Below are positions 1 to 9,771 of a stretch of 64,000 nt of DNA, one piece after another. Position 1 is the first letter of the stretch; every line of letters begins with the position of its first letter. Under the pieces are notes generated by a model. It worked only from the letters and a program-made list of their open reading frames with translations. It had not been told where the DNA came from and ran no database searches. This stretch comes from Alkalihalobacillus pseudalcaliphilus (GTDB taxonomy: Bacteria; Bacillota; Bacilli; Bacillales; Bacillaceae_D), in the NCBI RefSeq assembly GCF_028610675.1, contig NZ_JAQQWS010000001.1, forward strand, positions 372,001-436,000, given 5' to 3'. The translations under genes were made by a program, and so were the position numbers.

Positions 1-2
1 TT

Positions 3-311
3 TATATGCAACCACATCCAGAACGTGATGATGTTGTTTTATGTGCGGATTTGATTGCTCCTGAAGGTTATGGCGAAATTATTGGTGGTTCAGAGCGAAT
101 TCATGATATGGAGTTGTTAAAGCAACGTCTTGATGAACATAATCTTGATTTATCTGCGTACCAGTGGTATTTAGAACTAAGGAAATATGGTTCCATCCCG
201 CATTCTGGCTTTGGATTAGGATTAGAAAGAACTGTGGCATGGATTTCTGGCGTTGAGCATGTGCGTGAGTCGATTCCATTCCCGCGTTTATTAAATCGTT
301 TATATCCGTAA
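3..311 (+). CDS. asnS: Asparagine-tRNA ligase, C-terminal part
   Basis: This is the C-terminal ~103 residues of a class II aminoacyl-tRNA synthetase; the gene begins before the window. Asparaginyl-tRNA synthetase charges tRNA-Asn in the cytoplasm. The class II motif 3 region is visible as GFGLGLERTVAWISG, preceded by EIIGGSERIHD, and the protein ends in the typical PFPRLLNRLYP. The assignment to AsnRS rather than AspRS or LysRS rests on the overall match to Bacillus AsnS and on dnaD lying next downstream, as in Bacillus. A hairpin terminator follows about 20 nt after the stop. Confidence 0.93.
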   Translation, partial: YMQPHPERDDVVLCADLIAPEGYGEIIGGSERIHDMELLKQRLDEHNLDLSAYQWYLELRKYGSIPHSGFGLGLERTVAWISGVEHVRESIPFPRLLNRLYP

Positions 312-330
312 TAGGTGGACAAGAGGGGAA

Positions 331-360
331 GCGAATGAATCTTGAATTCATTCGTTTTTT
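331..360 (+). terminator. Rho-independent terminator of asnS
   Basis: A 9-bp stem (332-340 with 346-354) and 5-nt loop are followed by a run of six T. It lies just after the asnS stop. Confidence 0.85.
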
Positions 361-560
361 CATTTGAAGAAATGGTTTTGTATGAAAGTTAAATGGATGG
401 ATGGTGCTCATTTCTCGAGATAACTTGTGCTTGACTAACGAACCAAAAACACTTGGATGTTGGATACAAGTCCTGATGAGTAACTACTCTCTCTTTTTTT
501 CTTCTTATTCATTTTAATCATTTTTGTAAGAATGATTTTAACTTGAGAATTAGCACTACC

Positions 561-622
561 TAGCGCAGCATAATTTTCGGTAGCGATGAGTAACGCTCCA
601 TGTTCGCACTAACTTTCATACA
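561..622 (+). repeat. C-type dispersed repeat, 3' fragment
   Basis: This matches the 3' portion of the fuller C-type copy at 42248-42398: GCATAATTTTCGGTAGCGA, then CATGTTCGCACTAACTT, ending in the tag CTTTCATACAA. The 5' half of the element is absent. Confidence 0.75.
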
Positions 623-724
623 ATAATACGTCAAGTGTATGTTAAGAAAGATTATGGAACCTTGGTCGAACGGAATCGTTTTATAGCTAAATCGTGTTAT
701 ACTGTTAGTTAGAGGTGTTTGAAG

Positions 725-1432
725 ATGGTGGAACAAAACATTTGGGTAAAGTGGATGCAGCATGGAACCGTTTCTGTGCCAAAAATCCTTTTAGAAAAAT
801 ATACAAAAATAGGGCTAAACGAAAAAGAGTTAATCGTTCTTTTACATGTACAGTCTTTTATAGAGCAAGGGGAAAGGTTTCCAACTCCTGAGTTACTGGC
901 AACGCGTATGACCGCACTAGTAGAGGAGTGCTCAAGCTTGTTAGGAAACCTATGTCAACGTGGGTTTCTATCATTAGAGAATCATTGGGATGAACACGGA
1001 ATAATGTACGAGTTTTATTCCATGGAACCGCTTTGGCTCAAACTATATCAACTGATTAAATATGAAGAACAACAACAAGATGAGCAGCAAAAAGAAACAG
1101 ATGATGGCCAATTATATCAACGATTTGAAGCGGAATTCTCAAGACCGTTGTCTCCAATCGAAGCGGAAACGTTATCGATGTGGTTGGATGAGGATGGTCA
1201 TAAGACAGAGTTAATCATAGCAGCATTACGAGAAGCCGTTGTGTCTGGTAAGCTCAACTTTAGATATATTGACCGGATTTTATTTGAATGGAAACGGAAT
1301 GGCGTACAAACGCTACAACAAGCTAAAGCGTACGGGGAGAAATTCCGTAAGCATCAAACGAAAACAAAATCAACAGATCAAGAACGATTAAAATCGAATG
1401 CATATCCGAGTTTTAATTGGTTAGAAAGCTAG
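725..1432 (+). CDS. dnaD: DNA replication protein DnaD
   Basis: DnaD is a primosomal protein that with DnaB loads the replicative helicase in low-GC Firmicutes. The N-terminal ~110 residues form the winged-helix oligomerisation domain. The C-terminal DnaB/DnaD domain carries the conserved stretch SGKLNFRYIDRIL and the ending is NWLE, as in B. subtilis DnaD. A TTG lies six bases earlier, but the AGAGGTG ribosome site (711-717) is only 1 nt from it and 7 nt from the ATG at 725, so I chose the ATG. nth follows 18 nt downstream, the usual Bacillus order. Confidence 0.93.
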   Translation: MVEQNIWVKWMQHGTVSVPKILLEKYTKIGLNEKELIVLLHVQSFIEQGERFPTPELLATRMTALVEECSSLLGNLCQRGFLSLENHWDEHGIMYEFYSMEPLWLKLYQLIKYEEQQQDEQQKETDDGQLYQRFEAEFSRPLSPIEAETLSMWLDEDGHKTELIIAALREAVVSGKLNFRYIDRILFEWKRNGVQTLQQAKAYGEKFRKHQTKTKSTDQERLKSNAYPSFNWLES

Positions 1433-1450
1433 AAAAGGGGATTTAATACG

Positions 1451-2107
1451 GTGTTAAGTAAAAAACAGACCATGGAAGCGATAGATGAAATAGCCAAACT
1501 TTTTCCAGAAGCAGAATGTGAACTGACTCATTCTAATCCATTTGAGTTGCTCATTGCGGTTGTACTATCTGCTCAATGTACAGATGCACTTGTTAATAAA
1601 GTGACACCTGATCTATTTAAGAAATACCAAACGCCAACAGATTATTTGATGGTCCCACAAGAGGAATTAGAGGAAGATATTCGTCGCATTGGTTTATTTC
1701 GAAGTAAAGCGAAAAATATTCAAAAGCTAGCTCGTTCTTTAATCGACGATTTTGGTGGAGAAGTACCAAAAGAAAGGGAACAACTTGTGCAATTAGCTGG
1801 AGTTGGACGGAAAACGGCCAACGTTGTGACCTCTGTGGCTTTTGGAAGACCTGCCATTGCCGTTGATACTCATGTTGAGCGTGTGAGTAAACGTCTAGGG
1901 ATTTGTCGTTGGAAAGACAATGTTCGTGAAGTAGAGGAAACGTTGATGAGAAAAATTCCAGAAGAGCGCTGGTCAGATACCCATCATCAGCTGATCTTTT
2001 TTGGACGTTATCATTGCAGGGCCCAGTCACCAAAATGTTTAGAGTGCCCATTATTAGACAAGTGTCGAGAAGGAAAGAAACGAATGAAGGGGAAGCTTAT
2101 TTCATGA
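1451..2107 (+). CDS. nth: Endonuclease III (DNA glycosylase/AP lyase)
   Basis: Endonuclease III removes oxidised pyrimidines in base-excision repair and nicks at abasic sites. The helix-hairpin-helix LAGVGRKTANVV contains the catalytic lysine (K121), and the catalytic aspartate is D139 in AVDTHVERV. The [4Fe-4S] cluster cysteines are C189, C196, C199 and C205 (C-x6-C-x2-C-x5-C). The 218-residue length is normal. The start is GTG, with a purine-rich AAAAGGGGA site 9 nt upstream. The stop overlaps the ypoC start by 4 nt (ATGA), indicating translational coupling. Confidence 0.95.
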   Translation: MLSKKQTMEAIDEIAKLFPEAECELTHSNPFELLIAVVLSAQCTDALVNKVTPDLFKKYQTPTDYLMVPQEELEEDIRRIGLFRSKAKNIQKLARSLIDDFGGEVPKEREQLVQLAGVGRKTANVVTSVAFGRPAIAVDTHVERVSKRLGICRWKDNVREVEETLMRKIPEERWSDTHHQLIFFGRYHCRAQSPKCLECPLLDKCREGKKRMKGKLIS

Positions 2108-2604
2108 AGCTTCCACTTTCTTTTCAAGTTCGTCCTTTTTACTATGAAAAGAGCTCAATTTTTGAACCGACTCATGAAGAGCAGCAATGGCTGGACGTTT
2201 ATTTTTATTGGGATTTACAAGAGCAACAAAAGCCATGGCAAAACCCTACTCAATCATTAGAGAAGATTTTTTCTTATTGGGAGAAGAACCATTATTTAAT
2301 GAAAGAATATTTTAATAAAAGGGAAAATGAACAAGCCAAGCAGTTAATGCTTTCGATGAGTGCTTTAATCATTCAAGGTGTTTTTTGGCTGAATCGACAA
2401 CGCGTCACAAGTTTGAAGGATTTAGGGTCTCAAATAAATAAGCTACCGAATCGTCCGGTCAATGCCGAAGAAAGAATCCCTTATATACTTGAACATCTCG
2501 ATCACTTTCAATCATTTAAACAACTAGAGATGTTATTTTCTGAATTGAAGAAATTACTTATACGTGTATCACTACTCGAGAAAAAAGAGAAAAAGAAAGA
2601 ATGA
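2104..2604 (+). CDS. ypoC: YpoC family protein
   Basis: This 166-residue protein has no known reaction. It is assigned to YpoC by position after nth and by general similarity (a short aromatic-rich N terminus and helical body). The frame is open further upstream inside nth, but the ATG in the ATGA overlap with the nth stop is the natural coupled start. The C terminus is a lysine/glutamate-rich tail. It overlaps the next gene's first ATG by another ATGA. No catalytic motif is visible. Confidence 0.8.
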   Translation: MKLPLSFQVRPFYYEKSSIFEPTHEEQQWLDVYFYWDLQEQQKPWQNPTQSLEKIFSYWEKNHYLMKEYFNKRENEQAKQLMLSMSALIIQGVFWLNRQRVTSLKDLGSQINKLPNRPVNAEERIPYILEHLDHFQSFKQLEMLFSELKKLLIRVSLLEKKEKKKE

Positions 2605-2621
2605 CCAAGGAGCGGGTTAGA

Positions 2622-5600
2622 ATGTTATCAGAAGAGTTACACAATCAACCTATAACAGGTTTATTAAATGAGCAAGAATTAAAGCGATTACATATTATTG
2701 ATGAAAAAAAAGAAAAACCTTTTTTTGAAGTGGCGTTTTGTGGACACTTTTCTGCTGGTAAATCGACAATCATGAACACATTATTAGGAGCTGAGATTTT
2801 ACCGACGAGTCCAATTCCAACTAGTGCAAACTTAGTCTCGATCGAACAAGGTGAGCTTGGTGTTACGGTAGGTGGTAGTGATGGAGAGACGCAATCTTGG
2901 ACAGGGGATATTCCTTGGGAGAAAATACGCGAGTGGGGGATGGACGGTGAAAAAATCTCAGAAATGAGCATGTATGCACCTCTCCCTTTCTTAGGAACAA
3001 GTATTATTTACGATACACCTGGTATTGACTCCACGGACCCTAGTCATCAGAAAATGACGGTAGAAGCACTTTATACAACGGATTTAATTGTTTATGTGAT
3101 GGAGTATAATCATGTTCAATCAGAAACGAATTTACATTTTTTAAGAAAGCTTTCAGAAGAGCGCAAACCTTTGATTCTCATTGTTAATCAAGTAGATAAA
3201 CATGATGAAAAGGAAATTTCGTTTGAACAGTTCAATCGTCGCGTAATCGAAGGATTCCGTGCCTGGAATATCCAATATTTACAGCTCTTTTATACGAGTA
3301 TGAAGAAACCCCAGGATATCAACAATGAGTACTTTGAGTTTGAGCGAAAGATGAAGGCGATTTTATATCATGGGGAACAATTAACATATTTATCTAATGA
3401 TCGCATGAAGCAAAGCTTATTATTAAGTGCAAAATCCCGTCTGGAGTTTGATTTAGATGAACTGATCGAGCAAGCTCGTGAGCATCTAGCAGAGAAAGGT
3501 TTTGGTGAAGATGCAATCACAGATAAAGAAGTGATGGAAGAGAGGCTCGAGCAATTAACGTTACAGGTAGATGTATGGGAGCAGCAATTCGAGCAAGAAT
3601 GGCGTCATTTATTTGAACAAGTTACCATTTTTCCTTTTGCAACAACGGATTTAACTAGGAAATGGTTAGAAAGTAAAGACCAATCTTTTAAAGTGGGTTT
3701 ATTTGCTTCGAAAAAGAAAACTGAGTTAGAAAGAAATTCTAGGTTGGAAGCACTCATCAAAGAATTAGACGACAAGATCAAAAGTCAACTCGTTTTTCAT
3801 TTAAAGAAAACCTTTGAAATGATTGAGCGTGACCAAATTGTTGAAAAAGAGCAATTAGAACAAGAGATAGCTCAGATCGATATACAATTAACGAAAGACT
3901 TTTTTGAGGAGGTTGATATTCCAAAACATATTAATCGGGATTATGTGTTTGTTTTTACAAAGGATAGAGAAGCAAAAATCAAAAAAATATTAGTTGAAAA
4001 AGCAAGAGGTGTTTTGCGCTTTGCAATGGAGCAATTACAGCCAGTTCGCGAAGAGGAAATCGCTGAGCTTACAGAAAAGCAAGCGAAATTCCAGTCTGTT
4101 CGTGCTATTTTTGGTGAAATAGAGGAAGCGAAAGAAATGTTTGCATTGTTTCATAAGCGGATCGCGTTGGAAGCGGAACAATATGAAGATCAAGATTTTC
4201 TTAAAACGATTGATCTTATATCCAATAAAAGCTTTCCAGAAAATCTAGACCTGACGCCATTTATCGATCTAAGCTTACCAAGTGAAAGTGTCATTGAAAC
4301 CAATTGGCAACAAGATCTCACATCTAGTGAGGAAGAAGTACCTTTTGAACTTTCAACGGAAAAAATGGAGCAATTAAAATCTTGGATTCAATCTAACCAC
4401 GGATCTCGATCGCTCGAAAAAGAAAGAAAACATTTACAAGAACGACTTAGACGTGAACAGAATCAAACGTTTAGAATCTCGTTATTTGGTGCATTTAGTG
4501 CAGGAAAGTCAAGCTTTGCTAATGCCTTATTAGGAGCACAAGTATTGCCAGTATCCCCTCATCCAACGACAGCAACGATCAATACAATTAAGCGTTCAAC
4601 CGCGGAATATGCTCATAATCAAGCAGTTTTATTTTTCAAATCAACGGAGAATCTGGAGCAAGAAATTCGTTATGTCGGTAAGCAATTGGGGGAGGAACTC
4701 AATCTCGATCAGCTCTTGTCATGGCGACCACAGCTTTCTAGTTATACAAAAAGTTCACAAAAAACGCTTGCTGAGTATTTATTAACGTTAAAGAAAAGTC
4801 TGAATCAAGACCGTTCGAAATTAAATACAAAAGAAGTTGTCACGGTTGAAGGTGCCCAAGCATTTATTGCAGAAGAAAGCAAAGCCTGTCTGATCTACGC
4901 GGTTGATGTCTATTATGATTGTCATCTGACACTAAATGGAATTGAGCTTGTTGATACACCAGGAGTAAATTCGATTTTTGGTCGTCATACAAATGTGGCA
5001 TTTACGCAAATTAAACATTCAGATGCCGTGTTTTATTTAACCTATTATAACCATGCTTTTTCTAAAGCTGATGAGTGGTTTTTACAGCAGGTAGCCAAAG
5101 TGAATGAAGGTTTTCACGAAGATAAATTATACTTTGTGTTGAATGCGGCAGACTTAGCGGGTAATGAACGTGAACTTAATGGTGTAAAAAAGCATGTATA
5201 TGATGAGTTAACACGAAATGGGTTACAAGAACCTAGATTATATCATCTTTCAAGTAAACAAGGATTGCTTTATAAAAAAGGACAGCCATCACAAGCGGGG
5301 ATGGAATTTGTCCAGTTTGAGCAACAGTTTTACCAGCATACGATAGAGGATTTAAAGAAGCTTAATATCAGATTGTTAATTGAAGATGTTGCCACTTATC
5401 AAAAGAAGGTGGAGGCAAATCTAGCTTACATCCAAAGTGATGAAGGCTTTAGACAGCGGAAGCTTGAAGAAATGAAAAATCAAGTCGCTCAGCTTCAAGA
5501 TTTTATGAAAAAGAATGCATTATCGATTGAATCGGCTCAAGTCCAACATGAATTAGAACAATTATTGGTCTATTTGCGTGAGCGATTATCTTACGTTTTA

Positions 5601-6218
5601 TCCGATGGTTATATTAGTGCTATCAATGTCACCACTTTGACAGGTAAAACGAAGAGACAACAGCAGGCGAGTTTAATGGAAGGAATTAGAGAGTGGAAGG
5701 GAGAAGCGGAATTATTTTTACAAAAGGAGCTTGAGGCAACCTTTGTTAGAATCGAACTAACCGTTAGCAGAGCTTATGATAACTGGCAAAATCGAATCGC
5801 AGAAAAGATAAAAGAATCGTTCCCGCATTTCATGATAGAAAAAGATGATTTTCAGTTTGACTTTAAGTTTGATTTTAATGAAAGCTTTATTGACATGAAC
5901 CCTAGTGATTTTTTGGACGATTTTAAATCACCAAAACATTTCTTTGAAGAAGGTGGAACAAAAGCCTTAAAAGAAAAGCTTGTTCAAATCGCAAGTAGTA
6001 AAGGTAAAGATGCCTTAAAGCAAACAGAAATGGTCATAGCTGCTCAATTGCAGGACGTAGTTCAAGTGTTAGACAAACGAGCGAGTGAGCATATACTAAA
6101 ACAGATTGCTGCTGAACGAGACAATTTTGATCTGCTGTTTTCGGAGGTAGAGCAAGGGCAATTAGTGAAGGAATTAAAACAGCTTCAAGCTATTAGTTTA
6201 CAATCGTTACGTTTATAA
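2622..6218 (+). CDS. dynA: Bacterial dynamin-like GTPase, tandem-fused (DynA/YpbR type)
   Basis: This ~1,200-residue protein has two dynamin-type GTPase units in one chain, the DynA architecture of Bacillus, where DynA fuses membranes and aids envelope integrity and phage tolerance. P-loops are GHFSAGKS (about residue 41 from this start) and GAFSAGKS (about 623); switch DTPG motifs lie at about 130 and 777. Long helical assembly regions follow each GTPase domain. Two starts are possible: an ATG at 2601 overlapping the ypoC stop, and the ATG at 2622 preceded by AAGGAG with a 9-nt spacer. I prefer 2622. Both P-loops look intact. Confidence 0.92.
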   Translation: MLSEELHNQPITGLLNEQELKRLHIIDEKKEKPFFEVAFCGHFSAGKSTIMNTLLGAEILPTSPIPTSANLVSIEQGELGVTVGGSDGETQSWTGDIPWEKIREWGMDGEKISEMSMYAPLPFLGTSIIYDTPGIDSTDPSHQKMTVEALYTTDLIVYVMEYNHVQSETNLHFLRKLSEERKPLILIVNQVDKHDEKEISFEQFNRRVIEGFRAWNIQYLQLFYTSMKKPQDINNEYFEFERKMKAILYHGEQLTYLSNDRMKQSLLLSAKSRLEFDLDELIEQAREHLAEKGFGEDAITDKEVMEERLEQLTLQVDVWEQQFEQEWRHLFEQVTIFPFATTDLTRKWLESKDQSFKVGLFASKKKTELERNSRLEALIKELDDKIKSQLVFHLKKTFEMIERDQIVEKEQLEQEIAQIDIQLTKDFFEEVDIPKHINRDYVFVFTKDREAKIKKILVEKARGVLRFAMEQLQPVREEEIAELTEKQAKFQSVRAIFGEIEEAKEMFALFHKRIALEAEQYEDQDFLKTIDLISNKSFPENLDLTPFIDLSLPSESVIETNWQQDLTSSEEEVPFELSTEKMEQLKSWIQSNHGSRSLEKERKHLQERLRREQNQTFRISLFGAFSAGKSSFANALLGAQVLPVSPHPTTATINTIKRSTAEYAHNQAVLFFKSTENLEQEIRYVGKQLGEELNLDQLLSWRPQLSSYTKSSQKTLAEYLLTLKKSLNQDRSKLNTKEVVTVEGAQAFIAEESKACLIYAVDVYYDCHLTLNGIELVDTPGVNSIFGRHTNVAFTQIKHSDAVFYLTYYNHAFSKADEWFLQQVAKVNEGFHEDKLYFVLNAADLAGNERELNGVKKHVYDELTRNGLQEPRLYHLSSKQGLLYKKGQPSQAGMEFVQFEQQFYQHTIEDLKKLNIRLLIEDVATYQKKVEANLAYIQSDEGFRQRKLEEMKNQVAQLQDFMKKNALSIESAQVQHELEQLLVYLRERLSYVLSDGYISAINVTTLTGKTKRQQQASLMEGIREWKGEAELFLQKELEATFVRIELTVSRAYDNWQNRIAEKIKESFPHFMIEKDDFQFDFKFDFNESFIDMNPSDFLDDFKSPKHFFEEGGTKALKEKLVQIASSKGKDALKQTEMVIAAQLQDVVQVLDKRASEHILKQIAAERDNFDLLFSEVEQGQLVKELKQLQAISLQSLRL

Positions 6219-6242
6219 GGTTTTTTCGTTACTCCATGCATA

Positions 6243-6280
6243 AAAGAAACCTTTCATGAGAATGAAAGGTTTCTTTATTG
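6243..6280. terminator. Bidirectional terminator between dynA and ponA
   Basis: A perfect 15-bp stem (6243-6257 with 6262-6276) and GAGA loop have A- and T-rich flanks. It lies between two convergent genes and can serve both. Confidence 0.85.
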
Positions 6281-6323
6281 ATCTTATGGTTATAAAAAAG
6301 ACTGACCTGATAAAACTACTTGA

Positions 6324-8960
6324 TTACTCTTCGTCAGGTTGTTCATCATCATCTTGTTCATCTGGGGGAGATTGGCCTTGATTCTCGTCTTCATCAGGGT
6401 TATCTTCTTCTCCGTCATCAGGGTTAGAATCATTATTGCCATCGCCATTTTCGTCATCATTACCACCATTAGTATTGTCACCATTTTGATCATCATCACC
6501 ATTACCTGGCTGTTCTTCATCTGGTGGGGTTTCTTCCTCATCTGGCTCTTCCTCTTCTTCCGTAGCTTCAGGGACAGCCACTGAAGTAGTAGCAGGGTCA
6601 CTTGTCTCACCATCATATTCAGCTACAACAGAGAACGAATAGGTTGAACCACGTTCAGGTGCATTAAGGATGAATTGCATGTCACTAGAGTCTTGAACGG
6701 TTTCACTACTACCACCATCAACGGACACGCTTACTTCAAAGCTGACATCATCACGTAAATTTTCTGGATAATTCCACGTCACAATAATTTGATCTTGGTC
6801 TTCTTGATAAGAAGCAGATAAACCAGTTGGTGCGTCTATATCGACGTAACGGTCAGATACCTGATTTGTTTCTGTTCCTTTCACGAATAACTCCTCACGA
6901 ATTTCACTACTCGGTGTAAATGGACTTGGTCGTAAACCAGTTGAACGCTCTACAGGAACTCGAACAACAGAATCTGGCATCGTAAAATCTGGTGTTTCAA
7001 TATTGGCCGATAGATACGTCATCATTTCTCTAAAGATATGCTGTGGGATTCGTCTTTCTTCGGTATTACCTATATAATTGTTTTCACCACGTTCAGCAAA
7101 ACCAATCCATGCAGTAATTGTGTACCTTGTTGAATATCCAGCAAACCAAGAATCAGGGACTGCATCTCTTGGGTAATCATCTCTTATATTTTCTGGGAAG
7201 TTTGTCGTACCAGTTTTACCTGCAACTGGTACACCTGAAACATTGGCCGTACTACCGGTACCATAACTAGATGAAACAGCGGATTTTAACATATCTGTAA
7301 TCATATATGCTGTATAATCTTCCATGCCTTTATGTGATTCAGGCTCAAGATGTAATTCACGGCCATCTGGAAAAACAATTTTACGAATCGCATATGGTTT
7401 TGTATACGTACCACCATTACCAAACGCAGCATAAGCACCAGCTAGTTCTAATGTGGTCACACCATTTGTGAACCCACCTAAACCAAATGATTCATGCATG
7501 GGGTCATCGCCATTTTCGGTATCGACACCAATATTATTAGCAAATTCAGCTGCTTTTTCCACGCCAACCTCTTGTAAGGCTTGAATCGCTGTTGTATTAC
7601 GTGAGCGGGCAAGTGCCTCGCGCATCGACATTTCTCCTAAATGCCTTCGGTCAAAATTATTGACAGGTATATCTTCAAATTCATAGGTAGTCGGTTTATC
7701 ATTCATAATCCGTGCCGTTGACCATTGTAAATGTTCAATTGCAGGTCCATAATCTAAGATCGGTTTAATCGTTGAACCTGGCTGTCTTTGAACATCTGTT
7801 GCATAGTTGAGGCCACGTTGGTGACCAGTCGCTTCACGACCACTTCCTAATGCTTTGATTGCTCCCGTTTGAGTATCTAAAACCGTTACACCGGCTTGAA
7901 AATCTTCATTATCAGGAAAGTTAGTAATATATTCATCGGACGCAAGCACTTCTTCTAAGTGCTCCTGAGCATCAACATCTAAGGTAGTATAAATTTTTAA
8001 TCCTGAATTATAGACGTCATTAATGGTTATACCATCAATTTGTTCAATTTCTTTCATCACGTAGTTATAAAAAGACTCGTGTGGGTAACTCTCTTGTACA
8101 GTTGGATTTAATTGATCTTCAATCGGTACTTCTTTGGCCGCTGTTGCCTCTTCACTTGAAAGTTTACCGTGCTGTTCCATTAAAGAAAGCACGACATTTC
8201 GACGACTTTCCGCGTTCTCTGGATTGTGTAGCGGGTCATAATAACTCGGCCTTCTTGGAATTGCTGCCAGTAATGCAGCATCCTCGACATTTAAATCAGC
8301 GATTGATTTACCAAAATAGCGTTGGGAAGCCATTTCAACTCCATAGACGCCACTACCTAAATAGATTTGGTTTAAATACATCGTTAATATTTGGTCTTTT
8401 GAATATTGCTGTTCTAATTGAATCGCTAAATACGCTTCTTGAATTTTTCTTGAGATTCGCTTCTCTTCTGATAAGAATAAGTTCTTTACAAGTTGCTGGG
8501 TAATCGTACTAGCACCTTCGGCTCCAAAGCCTTCTGTAATGTTTGCCCAAACAGCTCCAAAGAAGCGGCGCATATCCATACCCCAATGTTCTCTAAAACG
8601 GACATCTTCAACGGATAAGAAGGCATCCTCTAAAACTTGAGGAACATCAGAATAATTGACATTTATTCGAGCCTCGCTAGAATTTAACATGGAAACTTGA
8701 GCATCATTTTGGTCAAAGATTTCACTACCTTGTGTTAAGACGAGGCGATCAGGGTCTAAATCTGGTGATTGTTGAACAATCGTAAATACTGTAATACCAC
8801 CCACAACAACTGCTAGCATAAATAGGGCGACTAAGGTTAAAAATATCTTTTTCCATAAACCTTTTTTACTCTTTGATTTCTTCTCATTATTATTTTGTTG
8901 TTTTCTTTTCTCCACTCTAGATTTTGAATTAGGTGGATTTGTATGATTTTGATCTGACAT
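6324..8960 (-). CDS. ponA: Class A penicillin-binding protein 1A/1B
   Basis: A bifunctional peptidoglycan synthase. A cytoplasmic basic N terminus and one membrane segment (about 36-62) precede a GT51 transglycosylase domain with catalytic E118 (SVEDVRF) and GASTITQQLVKN. The transpeptidase domain has S396-TIK, SRN 453-455 and KTGT at 582. An Fn3-like domain (about 705-795) leads to a low-complexity tail rich in Asp, Glu, Asn and Gly. The 878-residue length is typical of Bacillus PBP1. RecU is encoded 31 nt upstream in the same direction, the conserved recU-ponA pair. The acidic tail is unusually long and contains almost no basic residues. Confidence 0.95.
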   Translation of the reverse strand: MSDQNHTNPPNSKSRVEKRKQQNNNEKKSKSKKGLWKKIFLTLVALFMLAVVVGGITVFTIVQQSPDLDPDRLVLTQGSEIFDQNDAQVSMLNSSEARINVNYSDVPQVLEDAFLSVEDVRFREHWGMDMRRFFGAVWANITEGFGAEGASTITQQLVKNLFLSEEKRISRKIQEAYLAIQLEQQYSKDQILTMYLNQIYLGSGVYGVEMASQRYFGKSIADLNVEDAALLAAIPRRPSYYDPLHNPENAESRRNVVLSLMEQHGKLSSEEATAAKEVPIEDQLNPTVQESYPHESFYNYVMKEIEQIDGITINDVYNSGLKIYTTLDVDAQEHLEEVLASDEYITNFPDNEDFQAGVTVLDTQTGAIKALGSGREATGHQRGLNYATDVQRQPGSTIKPILDYGPAIEHLQWSTARIMNDKPTTYEFEDIPVNNFDRRHLGEMSMREALARSRNTTAIQALQEVGVEKAAEFANNIGVDTENGDDPMHESFGLGGFTNGVTTLELAGAYAAFGNGGTYTKPYAIRKIVFPDGRELHLEPESHKGMEDYTAYMITDMLKSAVSSSYGTGSTANVSGVPVAGKTGTTNFPENIRDDYPRDAVPDSWFAGYSTRYTITAWIGFAERGENNYIGNTEERRIPQHIFREMMTYLSANIETPDFTMPDSVVRVPVERSTGLRPSPFTPSSEIREELFVKGTETNQVSDRYVDIDAPTGLSASYQEDQDQIIVTWNYPENLRDDVSFEVSVSVDGGSSETVQDSSDMQFILNAPERGSTYSFSVVAEYDGETSDPATTSVAVPEATEEEEEPDEEETPPDEEQPGNGDDDQNGDNTNGGNDDENGDGNNDSNPDDGEEDNPDEDENQGQSPPDEQDDDEQPDEE

Positions 8961-8991
8961 TCCATTCTTCCTTTCAAGTAAAAATCATCAT

Positions 8992-9615
8992 TCAGTTAGG
9001 TGTTTCAGTCGGTGTAGAGAAATATAAGTGCTCAACCATTTTTAAATAGTCAATGCGTGGTTGGTAGCCTAGTTGAATTAAATGACCATACTTTTCGATC
9101 TCCGTTTTTGGTATTGATTTTCGACCTGACTCTTGTGCTTCATAACAACTTATTAAGTAGTGGGCATCTAAGTAAAACACCTCATCTGTTAATGCAAAAC
9201 GAATAAGTATAAAGGCAATTCCATTTTGTTGAAGGATCGCTTTCATATGCTCAATTTGATGTTCATGAAAATTCTGAAGGGGGAAGGAGGTTTTATTTCT
9301 CGTTTCCTTCGCTTCAAAGTCAATATAACGACCTTTATAAACCCCATTATAATCTGTCGTTGAAGCTTGTTTAAAATAAGCTTCTTTAATCACTGCTGCA
9401 CTTCTTTTTGGATAATCGACCTGGACAATTTGTACGGGGGTCGGTTTTTTATGAATAACAGCTATTTGAGAAATTCGATAATATTCATTTGTCTCATTAA
9501 TATCATCTTCTAATGACATACCGCGATTACTAAAGCTTAATTTTCGTTGAGTAGCCGTTTTTTTTTGTAATGGTTTTTGCTCATATCGTTTGCCGTTTGG
9601 GTAGCGGATTGTCAT
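8992..9615 (-). CDS. recU: Holliday junction resolvase RecU
   Basis: RecU cleaves Holliday junctions during recombination and chromosome segregation. Family motifs are visible: SNRGMSLEDDIN, QVDYPKRSAAVIKEA, STTDYNGVYKGRYIDFEAKET (nuclease core with acidic residues) and FPLQNFHEHQI. An upstream start would add seven residues, but the ATG at 9615 has GGGTGG about 10 nt upstream and matches the B. subtilis N terminus (MIRYPNGK). It is followed by ponA in the same operon. Confidence 0.95.
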   Translation of the reverse strand: MTIRYPNGKRYEQKPLQKKTATQRKLSFSNRGMSLEDDINETNEYYRISQIAVIHKKPTPVQIVQVDYPKRSAAVIKEAYFKQASTTDYNGVYKGRYIDFEAKETRNKTSFPLQNFHEHQIEHMKAILQQNGIAFILIRFALTDEVFYLDAHYLISCYEAQESGRKSIPKTEIEKYGHLIQLGYQPRIDYLKMVEHLYFSTPTETPN

Positions 9616-9771
9616 TACTGCGTAACCACCCTTCATAAAATGTAAGATTTAAGGGAATCTATACATACCATATATTTTCCCCATCAAACTATATTACCAT
9701 AAATACCAAATAAATTAACGGAAGAAACATCTTAAGATTATAAAGTTTTGTGAAAGAAGGTGTAAAGCCCT

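Larger units (their letters stand above)
312..724. other. asnS-dnaD intergenic region
   Basis: This 413-nt stretch holds the asnS terminator, a GTATGAAAGTT tag at about 379, and the 3' end of a C-type dispersed repeat. A possible -10 (TATACT, 698-703) precedes dnaD, but I see no convincing -35. No further gene is visible; the leftward frames here are shadows or repeat DNA. Confidence 0.6.

Noticed and set aside
1617..2051. 144-codon leftward frame inside nth
   Set aside because: It is the antisense shadow of the catalytic part of nth; no ribosome site or family resemblance.
6339..6584. 81-codon rightward frame with hydrophobic Ile/Val runs
   Set aside because: It is antisense to the acidic low-complexity tail of ponA; the GAT/GAA repeats read as ATC/TTC.
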